From contig JAHNZQ020000010.1 in the NCBI GenBank assembly GCA_019155205.2, positions 2,055,606-2,119,605 of the forward strand: a DNA stretch of 64,000 nt, read 5' to 3'. The notes below the pieces were generated by a model. That model did no database searches, was not told where the DNA came from, and worked only from the letters and a program-made list of their open reading frames with translations. The position numbers and the translations under genes are program-made. Numbering within the stretch: the first letter of the stretch is position 1; each line of letters begins with the position of its first letter. Shown piece by piece: positions 42,323-52,656 of the stretch. The DNA is from Gracilaria vermiculophylla (lineage: Eukaryota > Rhodophyta > Florideophyceae > Gracilariales > Gracilariaceae).

Positions 42323-43549
42323 GAAGTTGTGGCGCGTTTTTTCTCAGCTGGGGTGCTTACAACCGTCTCGTGCGGTGATTATCTCAAAGATACATGATCT
42401 GTCAAAACTAGATGAAATGTGGGAGCCACCAAGATTGTGATAGAGACGGGCAGGCGAGGAACAGAGTGTGGCAGATGAAGACAGAAACTCTCATCAGACG
42501 AAGATGTTACTCTTCTGGGTATTTAATATACGGTGCACCAAATCATTTGGAGAGTGACAACACTTGGTAGGATCGCGGACGGTTTCTCAAATATCGTCAT
42601 TTACGGAGGGCAAGCAGTTCTGTTTCTGATTTCTTGATGATGCCGAAACTGGGAACATTACCAGCTTCTTGACTGCAGATTAGAAGTTCGCGCTGTGTTT
42701 AATTTGCCGGTGAGCGCAGGAAAAGGCGACTTCAATGTGCTTGCTAACACAATCGGCGGTGGAAATGTAGATTTGATGGTGACATTAACTATGAGCACTT
42801 TGTGCATGCTTGAAACCGAGTTGTTGATCTACATGACGTAATGCTGGAGAGCAGAGCAGAGCTGCGAGAAGTAGCCCTACTCAACAGTTATTTGAACTAG
42901 AAAGAGAAGATTGGAAAACGTTGTACCTGCTCAACGAAATAGGATCTTGAAGTAATTTCAAGAATACTACACGGGGTCCGTACAAAACAGGCACGAGGGA
43001 ACGGCACAGACTCTTTAGCCCGGAGCTCGACCGCAAGTTCTTGTCGAACTCAATGCGCGAAGCTCTTCCGGTATTGAATGCGTCGTGCCGCAAAGCTCTC
43101 CACATGAAGTTATCACTCCCCAGCCGATGTGGTCTTTTGTTAAAAATATCTGCTACGCCCGTTTTGCACGCCACACTTTTCGCATCCGACGTGAGTGCAT
43201 TCAGCGACGATATGACCTCTCAATGCATTGTAGACGTCAGGAGTCCCTTCGCGTTTAAAAGGTTTTGGTTGGCACATCGTCAACCTCAAATATTCAAAAT
43301 TAGCGCATAATGTGTACACGTGACTGCACAACCATTTTTTCTCCATCACGCAACCGGAGGCGTCAGCAACCATATGTTTCGCCTCGGCCTTGCGGCCAGA
43401 CACACTATATTTCTGTTATCACCACCTTCACATATTAGACCCGCACAGCCTCATTCCGTCAGGTCAACTGCAACCTCTGAAACACCGTGCTTCTCCCCGA
43501 TTGATCTGCATCACAACCTTTTTGCGACACCGAGAGTCGAGCGGTTAAA
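42323..43549. other. Intergenic, no supported gene
   Basis: Lies between two plus-strand genes. Short frames near 43041-43403 occur on both strands but carry no motif. The promoter of the next gene should be in the last few hundred bases. Confidence 0.4.
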
Positions 43550-44917
43550 ATGGTTTTCATCGCAATTGGCGCGATAAAGGCCGCTAAAGCTGCGAAGAGG
43601 GAGTATGACAAGGACAAGAAGCGCTCAGAAATCATCATACCTTTACATAAATCCCGTCGCAATGACTTCGAGAATGCTTCCGCATCCACCTCTCCAGATT
43701 GGTGGAACTCTGAGAAGCCTGAGGATGCGGAACAACAACCGCCACAGGTTTCGCACAATTCGTTTGGAGCATGGAGTCGCGACCAACTCATGGAGCAAAT
43801 GGCCGAGGAAGAGAGAAGGCAAGAGGAATGCGATGCAAGGTTTCGAGAACAACTTTCAAATTCATCAGCGTCGCTTGGGTCCATCCACGTTTCTTCCGCG
43901 TCTCATTCACCAGTCCCTCATGTTTCACGGACACGCTCAGAGTCGGACAAAGGGGAACACAGTCACGAAAGTCTTAAGCAAATACTTCCGCCCACAATCT
44001 TACCTCCTGTATTAGAGCAGGAAGGTGAAATGAAGGGGACAGGTTCAGTTGACGGAGTCCTCTCAAATTCCGCTTCAAGGCCGCCGAAAGCAAAACCCCC
44101 GCGTCCGACAAAGCAGCGTACATTCATTGAGGGCTCGTACGAAGCAATGCTCAAAGGGTCTTGTAACGGTTCGCATCCTGCAAGCCGGGTAGGAAGTGGT
44201 ATTGCGACTGTTTCTTCTGCATCACTAAGCGTCCAGGACTGCAGCGCCAACAATGGCAGTTCACACATCCCGGCCCCATCCCGCCGGAGTAGTACATCGG
44301 AACTTGTTTCGGGCTCTTTCGAGTCTAACCAGCGAATGGGAGTTACAAAGTCGCAACCTGCGAATGCTCATATGAGCGCTGACGGTTACATGAATCAATC
44401 GCGCGCCCCGTCCCCATCGGCATTTGCGTCATCCGGAAAACCGAAACGCCTCGTGAGACAAGGTTTTGTGCCAGTGTACTCCGTGACGACAAACGCTGCA
44501 ACTGCTGAGGGAACCTTTGATAAACAGGGGGCAAAGTGCAGTAGCGCGTTTGCCAATACATCCACCACAAAGAGGGTTCACAGGCCGCCATCAGGTTCTC
44601 TGAGTAGTCCTAAAGAGGTTACGCCTGTACATATGGGGACAAGAAACACTTTCAATCGGAACTCGGAACAATCAACTCAAAGAAGTGCATTCCAACAACA
44701 AGGTGTGCGCTCTAAAATGGGAAGAGCTCGTGACTCAGGAGCGACTGTTTCTGGATTTGATTTCAAGAGCAACGCACTGCAGAACAACATGGTCAAAGAA
44801 GCAAGTATGAACTCATCCCATGAGGCCAGCAGTGCAGCCGCAATCGGACCAAGTTGTATGTCTGCTGAAGGAACAATGAAGAAAAGGAGACCAAGACGGC
44901 CGTTTGACAATAACTAG
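43550..44917 (+). CDS. Unknown, largely disordered serine-rich protein
   Basis: 455 aa, ATG at 43550. The first 40 residues form a hydrophobic then very basic helix (MVFIAIGAIKAAKAAKREYD). A charged coiled segment follows at about 75-105 (MEQMAEEERRQEECDARF). The rest is low-complexity Ser/Pro/Asn/Gln/Arg with scattered proline motifs (RPPKAKPPRPTKQR, RRSSTSEL) and ends in a basic tail (KKRRPRRPFDNN). This is typical of an intrinsically disordered regulator or scaffold with phosphorylation sites. The frame is long and its codon use is consistent, so it is probably real, but no family is recognised. Confidence 0.6.
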   Translation: MVFIAIGAIKAAKAAKREYDKDKKRSEIIIPLHKSRRNDFENASASTSPDWWNSEKPEDAEQQPPQVSHNSFGAWSRDQLMEQMAEEERRQEECDARFREQLSNSSASLGSIHVSSASHSPVPHVSRTRSESDKGEHSHESLKQILPPTILPPVLEQEGEMKGTGSVDGVLSNSASRPPKAKPPRPTKQRTFIEGSYEAMLKGSCNGSHPASRVGSGIATVSSASLSVQDCSANNGSSHIPAPSRRSSTSELVSGSFESNQRMGVTKSQPANAHMSADGYMNQSRAPSPSAFASSGKPKRLVRQGFVPVYSVTTNAATAEGTFDKQGAKCSSAFANTSTTKRVHRPPSGSLSSPKEVTPVHMGTRNTFNRNSEQSTQRSAFQQQGVRSKMGRARDSGATVSGFDFKSNALQNNMVKEASMNSSHEASSAAAIGPSCMSAEGTMKKRRPRRPFDNN

Positions 44918-44931
44918 TTATGTACATCTGT

Positions 44932-45173
44932 TCACCTGCTAACGGCGAGTAACTGATATACTTACATACCAACTCAGATAGGATATCAAGCAACGCAACG
45001 TAAACTAACTTTTCGATGACGGACTGGGCTATTCTGCAAATCATGGCTCTGGTCACCTGCTCACGTCGAGTAACTGATAGATTTACATACCAATTCATAT
45101 AGGATATCATGTATCGCAGCGAAAACTAAATTTTCGATAACAGATTGGCTTATTCGGTAAAACATGGCTCGAG
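44932..45173. repeat. Tandem duplication, two copies of 121 bp
   Basis: Copy 1 (44932-45052) and copy 2 (45053-45173) both run from TCACCTGCT through GAGTAACTGATA, TTACATACCAA, AGGATATCA and TTTTCGAT to ATGGCTC. They are about 80% identical by eye. The repeat begins 15 bp after the stop codon of the gene at 43550, so it probably forms part of its 3' UTR or terminator region. Confidence 0.8.
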
Positions 45174-45727
45174 CCTTTAAAACTTTGGGGCAGACTAGCG
45201 TGTATGTCATTACTTGCATCAGTTATCTGCGGTTTCACGATCCACGTTTCGATTACTTGAAGTAAGAGTGAAGAGGAGGAATGTTTACTCAATGCCTGTT
45301 TCATTCGTCGAGTCCATGGTGATTCGCCGAAGAATTCGAATTTTCTAGCTCGGTGCTCAATACATTTGACTACAGGACCGTGCTAGATGGAAGTATTGAG
45401 AAACCTCATCACAATCGACTCATTCCTAGGCTGTACTTGACCGGTTTTGATGGCCGTTGTCGAAAGCTTTTGTTCAGCCACGCTTAAAACACCACCTTCG
45501 CACAGCCAAGGCAGAAAAATCAATGATGAATATGGTTCAGTAGAACACAAACAAAATGCGAGGACACGTCGGCAAAATAGAGATCATCAGTTTAGCAAGG
45601 TAAACATTGCAAGCAGGATTTCCCGTCAAGCTCAAAAGTTAAGTTCGTCGAAAGATAAAGCGGTTTTCCACCGACGGTCAAAAACACGACAGACACAATG
45701 ATTCCGCGTGAAATTAAGCATGGTAGT
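45174..45727. other. Convergent intergenic region
   Basis: Follows the 121-bp tandem repeat and precedes the 3' end of the SND3 gene. The frame at 45447-45701 is Lys/Arg/Gln-rich and unsupported. Nothing else seen. Confidence 0.4.
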
Positions 45728-46537
45728 TTACTTAGTCTTCTTCGGCTCCTCTTCTTCGTCAAAATCGCCCTTGATATGATCATCGCCAAGATCCGTGAGC
45801 CGTGTAGGACCAGAGTCTTCTTCCTCGCTTTCACTCTCTCCGTGAAGCTCCTCCACGATAGGTTTGTCGTTTTTCGCTTGGTGAGCTTGCGATAGGTCTT
45901 TCGGAGCCATTTCCTTAAACATAGCAGCAAAGGGACTTTCTGGGGCGGCGAAGGGTCGCTTGAGCTTTTCCACAGACGGAGCACCGCAAAGATGGATAAG
46001 GAAAAGCGGGTCTTCTGTGACAAGTTTCATGATAGTCATCAACGGCGACATCACTATTGCGCTGACTGACTCGGTCTTGTAATTAATGGCAGCCAATATG
46101 AGACAGTTCATGACCCAGCTTTTTCTTGCGCCTGCGAGTGTTCGTAGATCATACTCCATGACGGTGATGGTTTCAGTCTTGGGTTCTTCGTTGTTCGACT
46201 GTTCTTGTTTGTCCTCCTCATTTTTTGAGGGTTTGTCATCCTTGACCTCTGTGGTTTCTGTGGTTTCTGACGTTTCAGCTTTCTTCTCGGCTACCTTTTG
46301 GGCCTGTTCCATAGTCTCCCAGAATGAAGGGGATTTGGATTTCAAGGGAACAGTAACAGGAGTCAAGTCACACCGAGATGTAATGCGCCAGTGCAGCAGT
46401 GCGTAGAGCGACGTTACGACGAGTATGTACGCAACAAAGGCCAGCCGCGCGTAAAACAAAACAATGGGCTCCTCCTGATCTACTTTCCTGAGCGCGTACA
46501 TAGTACCGAACATGACCAACATATTCTTGGAACTCAT
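45728..46537 (-). CDS. SND3: SND3/PHO88 ER targeting protein
   Basis: 269 aa, ATG at 46537. The sequence follows yeast Pho88/Snd3 throughout: an N-terminal membrane helix (NMLVMFGTMYALRKVDQEEP), a second helix about 28-48, a basic loop, then TVMEYDLRTLAGARKSWVMN, PLMTIMKLVTEDPLFLIHLCG and LKRPFAAPESPFAAMF, matching YDLKEI, SALEHNEVKIHLFGKP and LKRPFKAP of the yeast protein. An acidic insert of about 40 residues (Glu/Thr/Lys) lies between the membrane part and the conserved core and is not in yeast. The C-terminus is acidic. The family takes part in SRP-independent insertion of membrane proteins into the ER. Confidence 0.88.
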   Translation of the reverse strand: MSSKNMLVMFGTMYALRKVDQEEPIVLFYARLAFVAYILVVTSLYALLHWRITSRCDLTPVTVPLKSKSPSFWETMEQAQKVAEKKAETSETTETTEVKDDKPSKNEEDKQEQSNNEEPKTETITVMEYDLRTLAGARKSWVMNCLILAAINYKTESVSAIVMSPLMTIMKLVTEDPLFLIHLCGAPSVEKLKRPFAAPESPFAAMFKEMAPKDLSQAHQAKNDKPIVEELHGESESEEEDSGPTRLTDLGDDHIKGDFDEEEEPKKTK

Positions 46538-48113
46538 TTTGGGCGGTGTGCGGCGGTGTGCAGATGGCTGAAACTGTCAGGGAAAGGGGTCGGAGTGCTT
46601 GGAGCACAATTTGAGGCAGACGTGCAGAATGAGAGAACTTTGCAAGCGTAGAAGGCTGACGTCTTGGTGAAAGACAACGAGACGGTAGGACGTTGGCTGC
46701 GTTGGCACTGCACCGAGACAGTGATAGAACCGCGGTGACAGCCACATGTGCTGCTGATGTGGACACGGGGAACTAAGACACCGACATTGCAGCCGTTTCT
46801 GGCATGTCTAGCGGTGCAGTGGGCGCAGTCACTGGTAGTTCCTCCTAGCCGCGCAAAACACAGTCCTATTTCCATGTTGTATACAACTGTCACACGTGTA
46901 CGCGACTGCGACACGTCGTATTTGCGTAGACTGCGCATTAGGTCTTTTCTGCCTCTGGACATGGACAGAAATCTAATTTGTCCATTAGAGGACTTACGCG
47001 GGGAAAAAATGAGTCCATTTTTCTGTTAAAATTTGAGTCACATCATTTGTCCAAGATTTTTAGAGTCGCTTTTGAGCCACTCCAAGGAAGAGACATATGG
47101 AGTCTGTCCGCCCGGATGTGATGCTTCCAAATGTTTATTTTTTGAAGGTTTTAAAGCTTTCATACACGCGTCAGAAGACGGTGTTTTCGAATCAAAAGCA
47201 CGTTTTTGATGTCCTACCTTAAGAGCCTGTTTTCGGAAGCTCTGTAGAAACTTAAACATATTTTGCAAATACATCTCTATAATACCATCTAAAGTAGTTG
47301 TCTTACGTTTCTGCTTCTCAACTAACATAACCAAGAGAAGCTTAGAATTTTGGCTATGCAAAAACAGGTTGCATAACTTATGCGGACTTCAAAAGGAGAA
47401 AAAACCGGATCAAAATAACTAAAATATAGAGCATAAGTTGATTGTTTTAGTATCATAAGAGGTCTGCGGTCCAAAGGACATTCGGAATAGTTCAATCAGA
47501 TTTATTATTATTTTTTTCCCCTTTAAATATGAATTATTTTTATTTCATTTACGAGTACAGCGCCAAAAACCCATGTCCACGTCCACAAGTAGAACGGGGC
47601 TCAGACGTCCGAGCGCCACAGACCCACCTCCGTCGAGGCGGAATCGGACAAGGTGTGACGCGCGTGAGTCTCGCACGTCATTTGGAATTTTCATCTCCGA
47701 GCTTTTCTCCGGCAGCTGAACAGCCTGATGATTTGCGAGAGCTGCTCATCTTTGGGAGCGCTGTAACTGCTGTTGGCTTTCGCGGGGGCGCTATATGGGT
47801 GAAAACGTTCGACGAGACTACAGGCTCAAACTGTTTTTTAAGCCATTTCATAACATATGCAGCTATGCGATGATGGTTTGAGATCAACTTTGCAGGGTCA
47901 CTACATATTCTCGAGACAGTCTACCCTTCTTGCAACACCAAACTCATTGTTAGAACAAGAACGACAACTCGACCCTGGAGACGTGCTTTATGCCGATTCG
48001 CAGTCCAAAGAATCAACCCAAATTACACAAAATTCCTGCTCCCGCCTAGAGGCACTGCCCTCCTTATTTCTAAACAAGCCCTAGCAGCTTTCCGTAGTGC
48101 TTCCCACCCTTCT
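46538..48113. other. Intergenic; possible unassigned exon near 47.6-48.1 kb
   Basis: Plus-strand frames at 47529-47873 (with hydrophobic LLIFGSAVTAVGFRGGAIW) and 47857-48084 (HYIFSRQSTLLATPNSLLEQ, QLDPGDVLYADS) read like protein and could be two exons of a small gene ending just before THOC6. An AG acceptor (TTTGCAG, near 47890) is present, but no convincing donor was found, so it is not called. The rest is AT-rich and silent. Confidence 0.35.
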
Positions 48114-49263
48114 ATGGCTTTCTTCGACACAGATGGTTACAAGAGGCACTTGCGTCGTCGCATTTCTGATTCCACAACCCTCGTGTTCGCTCTGGCATTC
48201 GACCCCTCAGGATCTTTCCTTGCGGCAGGAACGACGAATGGCTTGTTAAAGATTTTCTCTCTGCCTTCCATTGCTCTTTCTTGTTATAATTCGCCGCTCA
48301 CTCCTCAGAAGTGCTCTTTTCAAGACTTGTCTAGGCACGGCTCAATTAATGGAATTGAAATTACCAAACGCCACCTTTACGTCGCCACCGATAGCGGTCT
48401 TCTATGTTTCGAATGGAAACGATTAATCAATCCCATTCTGGGTGGTGGTTCCGAGAGATACCCCATCCCAGTCGTCCTACTCGGTGGCGTACAGATTAAC
48501 GCTGTCATCACTCTTGGGCATCAATCGCAAGCCACCTCTGTTGTTGCAGCTACGGGAGAAGGAGCATTAATCAAAGTCGTTGATGGTGGAAAGAAACTCC
48601 TTCAGATTGGCGAAACCATCGCAAAAGATGCCTATCCCCATTGCGTTGCAGGAAACACAGATCCCAACGTCTTCCTGGCGGTGAGTTACATCAAACACTA
48701 AAATTAGCAACATAACGATTACTAACATGTTCTCTTTGCCGCGAAAGGGGTGCAATGACTGCAAGATACGACAATACGATACCCGCAAGCCCATGCCACT
48801 GGTGGACACTTATTCTTTGAAGCATACCAACCTATCCCCCGTCAAGGCGTACATATCTTCCCTTGCCATGCACGGAGATTCTAATTTTGTCATGATTGCA
48901 GACAGTGGCAAAAACCTCACATCATTTCATCTTCCGTCAGCATCCACAGTTTGTTCCGCACGAATACCTTTCTGTCCACAAGCGACTGTTTTTGCTGACG
49001 GTTATTTCTATTGTGGGGGCTCAGATATTACTAGCACTGGTTCATCTTCTGCCGAAAGTTGTATACAGCGTTGCGACGTCAGCTTCCAAACTTTTGACTC
49101 ACTTGCATCGTCTACTTCAAGCGTTTATGCCATGGCAGCGTCTTCGGCGGGAGCTGTAGCGGCCGGAGGCCATTCCCTGATGAAGTCGGATGAGGAAGAG
49201 CTCGCGGAAAGGGCTGATGTGTATATATGTCCCCCGGTCCGTTCTTTTTCAGTGTTCGTGTAA
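48114..49263 (+). CDS. THOC6: THO complex subunit 6 (WD40) homologue
   Basis: Predicted CDS is join(48114..48680, 48748..49263), 360 aa. The 67-nt intron has donor GTGAGT, branch TACTAAC and an AG end (48747). It joins NVFLA to GCNDCKIRQYDTR, forming a WD-repeat strand. The protein shows the THOC6 pattern: VFALAFDPSGSFLAAGTTNG and LLKIFSLPS; HGSINGIEITKRHLYVATDSG; a DSNFVMIADSG...LTSFHLPS repeat; and a last strand VYICPPVRSFSVFV that parallels the THOC6 C-terminus. It is a seven-bladed beta-propeller of the TREX complex, which couples transcription with mRNA export in the nucleus. The gene is tail-to-tail with ASNSD1, with 62 bp between stops. Confidence 0.75.
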
Positions 49264-49325
49264 CATTCGCGATCATCTTAATACGAGCGTTGAGCACTGT
49301 TCTGAGGAGAGTGTGGTTGACAGTT

Positions 49326-51026
49326 TCAACCTTTCTTCTTCCTTTCGAGAACATGTCGACTTCTCGATCCGAATTGTATTGCACGCTTACTGCGCGAGGC
49401 TGCTGCATCTGACAGTCCAACAGCTTTCGCGGCCCTTCGAAGCAAGTGCTTATCACCAACACCATCTGGTTTCGAGAGGTCACATACATGTTCTGTCAAC
49501 GGCAACTGAGTAATGAAATCTACTAAATCTTCATCGAGAAATGGGTGGCGCACCTCTCTTCCATGATCCGCGATGAGCCTATCGTCGCGTCCTAGATTTC
49601 GAAACCACAATCTACTAAAATCGGCGTCCATTTCGCGAAGAATACCGTTAATTCCTTCGCTTTGGAAAATCTTACGATGCCGACCTTTGTACCCCCCCAT
49701 CAGTTCATCAGCCCCGAGACCGCTAAACAGTACTTTTGCTTGCGTTTGCACAATCTCACGCGAGTTTTCCAAGTCAACACCAAGTCTGTACCCGGCTCCT
49801 TTGGAAGCAAGCCACAGAGCAGTGCCGATGGAAGCATCCATAAGCTGATCACATGGGTGCAAAAGATGTCGCACATGATTATCGGCAGCGTCATCTGCTT
49901 GATCTGGAAGTACATCCACGCAAAGCATTTCCACGGTTCTCCTTCTGCTACACAAACTTTGCAGTTCGTTAAATCCATGGATGGCTGTGATTCGATCTGG
50001 GCACTGGTTAATAGATTGTGTGTCATTGCCAAATGCAACATTTATTAGCTGGAGTGGTTCTTTTTCAGGGAGGCACGATTCCAGGATGAAAGATAGAAAC
50101 ATGGAATCAATGCCTCCCGAGAATAGCACTGCGAATCTAGGCTGATGATAATTGGAAGGGACATTGATTGCCAAACGTCTCCTGATACTTTGCTTAAACA
50201 GGGTAATAAACTTTTGTACGGACTGTGTGGGTGATAGCGATTCCAAGGGTTTCAAGATTGCTTTGCTTCTTAACCATTTTCTTGGAAGAAAGGAAACGTA
50301 CATATCAACATCGCTTCCACTCACAAGACGAGTGTTATTCCCACTGCCTAGAAAATTCAAAGCACGCCTAGGCACAACCGAAAAGAATTCCCTCTTGTGG
50401 AGTCCAAATTTCGGTACACCGGAAACATCTATGAACCCTATTCCATGCGGAGGAACCTCAGCAAATCCAGAAGCATCGAGTTTTGGCGCTACCGAAGTTA
50501 AAATAAGCCTCTCTCCTGGTATGACTCTCACAAGCAGTGAACGCCGTCCAATACAATCCCTGGCAAAATACAAGCGCTTGGTCAAGGCATGCCAGTATAT
50601 GATTGTCCATGGGCCCTTAAGCGTGTCCAAGATATCTGGCATTAATGGACGTGTTGATGTATTATCGGTCAGGTACTTGGAAAGAATCCGAGTATCTGAA
50701 GCATCTTCATCAATATCTACTCCGCCATAGAGCTCCCCGTTATACAAAAGCCTATTCTTGTTTTTGAATGTGCTTGCCTCTTCCAGACACCCGCGAAGGG
50801 AAAGAGTCGTTTGAGTCAAGCAAAGGGTGCATGTTTCAGTAACAGAGATGACCTCTGTCCTTTGATCATCTGGTCCCCGTCGTTCCAATTGTTGGCGAAT
50901 CGCACCCTGATACGATGACATTTTACACTCTGGCAACTCGCATTGTGGGGCCGTGCCAGTCCAAAATTGCCAGTTTGGCGGGGATGGAATTTTGCTACAA
51001 ACCAACTCTGCATAGATTCCGCACAT
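49326..51026 (-). CDS. ASNSD1: Asparagine synthetase domain-containing protein (ASNSD1-like)
   Basis: Start at ATG 51026, so that the protein begins MCGIYAEL with Cys2 placed as the glutaminase nucleophile; 566 aa. Residues 2-200 form the class II glutamine amidotransferase domain (RRGPDDQ, LLYNGELYGG, GPWTIIYWHA, FARDCIGRRSLL). From 295 a PP-loop synthetase domain follows with LFSGGIDSMFLSF, DRITAIHGFNELQ, VLFSGLGADELMGGY, RKIFQSEGINGILREM, SRLWFRNLGRDDRLIADHG and a final KRAIQFGSRS. These match ASNSD1 rather than ordinary asparagine synthetase. The family's reaction is unproven; it looks like a glutamine-dependent amidotransferase. All nucleotide-binding residues appear intact. Confidence 0.9.
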   Translation of the reverse strand: MCGIYAELVCSKIPSPPNWQFWTGTAPQCELPECKMSSYQGAIRQQLERRGPDDQRTEVISVTETCTLCLTQTTLSLRGCLEEASTFKNKNRLLYNGELYGGVDIDEDASDTRILSKYLTDNTSTRPLMPDILDTLKGPWTIIYWHALTKRLYFARDCIGRRSLLVRVIPGERLILTSVAPKLDASGFAEVPPHGIGFIDVSGVPKFGLHKREFFSVVPRRALNFLGSGNNTRLVSGSDVDMYVSFLPRKWLRSKAILKPLESLSPTQSVQKFITLFKQSIRRRLAINVPSNYHQPRFAVLFSGGIDSMFLSFILESCLPEKEPLQLINVAFGNDTQSINQCPDRITAIHGFNELQSLCSRRRTVEMLCVDVLPDQADDAADNHVRHLLHPCDQLMDASIGTALWLASKGAGYRLGVDLENSREIVQTQAKVLFSGLGADELMGGYKGRHRKIFQSEGINGILREMDADFSRLWFRNLGRDDRLIADHGREVRHPFLDEDLVDFITQLPLTEHVCDLSKPDGVGDKHLLRRAAKAVGLSDAAASRSKRAIQFGSRSRHVLERKKKG

Positions 51027-51797
51027 CGAAATCACTTGATTCTGCGAGGCTTGCAAGATAAGTAGGTGACTACAACCGTTTGTGGTCGGCTTGATTTTTC
51101 AGACCTCTGTAGATCGGGGGTGGATTTTTCCATGGGACGATCTTCCACAAGCATGTGAGCGTAAAGCCTCCAGCGGAAAGCTTTTCAATTTTGCTGTCGC
51201 ACTGAGAGGATTAACTTAAATGTGTGAAATACCAAGAACTAACACTCCGACTCGGCCGAGTGCAAGGTCGTATTGTAGTACACGATCTCTTGTTTCTACG
51301 AAGACGGAAGAAATCACGAAAAGATCGACACGTACCTTACATGTCCATACGTGGAAAATCAAAATTGTGCCACTTCTCGGAACTGAAGAAATTATTCTTG
51401 AATGCGGCACTTTCTGATATAGCGCCAGGAAAATTCCCCTCTAGTGACAAGGTCGGATTGCAAGTTCGACTACACAAAACTTACCAGGAGTGTCACCAAT
51501 ATGAAGACGTGCACTCTGGTGTTTGTTCGGTTGCAGTATTGACGAACTTCAGCTTTTCCTCAAGTACACGTAGAATTTCCAATCCAGCTCGATTGACCAG
51601 TGCTCCTGTACTTCTACATTTTGCAAAGGAAGGTTTCTTATGTCTCAACTGTAGAGGAAGGCGCTCTTAGAATTCTATTCTGCGTAGTCATATTGGTCTC
51701 ACCTTGGTGATTGAGAACTGAACTTCAAACGTCTTTTTATCTGCCTTTGCCAGCAAATATCACCGGAGGACAAACCTTAAACATTCTGAAGCAGACA
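51027..51797. other. Divergent intergenic region
   Basis: A pyrimidine-rich acceptor-like sequence (TTATCTGCCTTTGCCAG, ending 51753) precedes the RGG gene and suggests an upstream exon or a 5' UTR intron, but no matching ATG exon was found. Frames at 51220-51670 are unsupported. Confidence 0.35.
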
Positions 51798-52394
51798 ATG
51801 GAAAAAGATTTGCTTTCCGGTCCATGCCGAAGGTCGGCTCGCAGTCGAGACAATGCACGCCACCGGCGGGATGATCGTGGACGGGGCGGGAGGGGTGGAC
51901 GCGGCGGACGCGGCGGAAGAGGTGGGCGAGGAGGAGCAGCAGGACGAGGCAGGCGAGGCGGGCGAGGCGGGCGAGGCGGTTCAAGGAAAGGATCGCATCG
52001 AGGATCCCGAGTTGTTGAAAATCTTGGCTCCAATGAGTATCGGTATCGCGAAGAAGAATTGAGCGATTATGACGAAGGCAATGGCGTGGATTTTGAAGAA
52101 GCAACCAAGATCCGCGTTACGGAAAATGTGGAGGAGATAAAACTGGATGACACTCTTTTGACAGAGCTGACTGCAGATTTCTCGGGAATAGAGAAAGTTC
52201 TTCTCAGTGTTCCCGAATGGGTGAGACTCGGGGAATCCACTCGATTTGCATTTGGAATTTCTGAAGCTCAAACCGTTTACGATTATCTCGACCCTTTGGA
52301 AGAAAAAGGAAACGATTTGAAGCACGGAGATCAGGCGCCAGATGATGGCGAACATCTCGGGAAAGAAGTCGAGAAGTTGTCCTTGAACTCGTAG
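51798..52394 (+). CDS. RGG-repeat protein with acidic tail
   Basis: First ATG at 51798 gives 198 aa; the frame continues 5' to an acceptor-like AG at 51753, so a further exon is possible. Residues about 25-70 are an RGG/GRGG array (about 15 glycine-arginine units) encoded by GGACGCGGCGGACG-type repeats. The rest is acidic, with EEELSDYDEGNGVDFEEA and a helix-forming region ending KEVEKLSLNS. RGG boxes bind RNA and are arginine-methylated, and the layout suits an RNA-associated protein of nucleus or cytosol. No RRM or other folded domain is visible, and I cannot name a family. Confidence 0.6.
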   Translation: MEKDLLSGPCRRSARSRDNARHRRDDRGRGGRGGRGGRGGRGGRGGAAGRGRRGGRGGRGGSRKGSHRGSRVVENLGSNEYRYREEELSDYDEGNGVDFEEATKIRVTENVEEIKLDDTLLTELTADFSGIEKVLLSVPEWVRLGESTRFAFGISEAQTVYDYLDPLEEKGNDLKHGDQAPDDGEHLGKEVEKLSLNS

Positions 52395-52656
52395 CTCTCC
52401 GATGTAATGAATTAAAGTTTGTTTCTTTATCTCTTTTGAAAACTAGGTGGAGCAACTGCAAATACGTCAACATCGCGCTCAGCCTACTAGTCGTGATGGA
52501 ACAATGATTCACGGCATGCTGCACACGCAGATGCGCCTTTGGTTGCACTCGGTCTGATTAAAAGTCATGTCTGCGTAAAAAACACATCCAGATACAACAG
52601 ACGTCTTCATCTATCCCCAAGAATAAGCGTTTCAATATGAAAAAGCTTCTCAAAGC

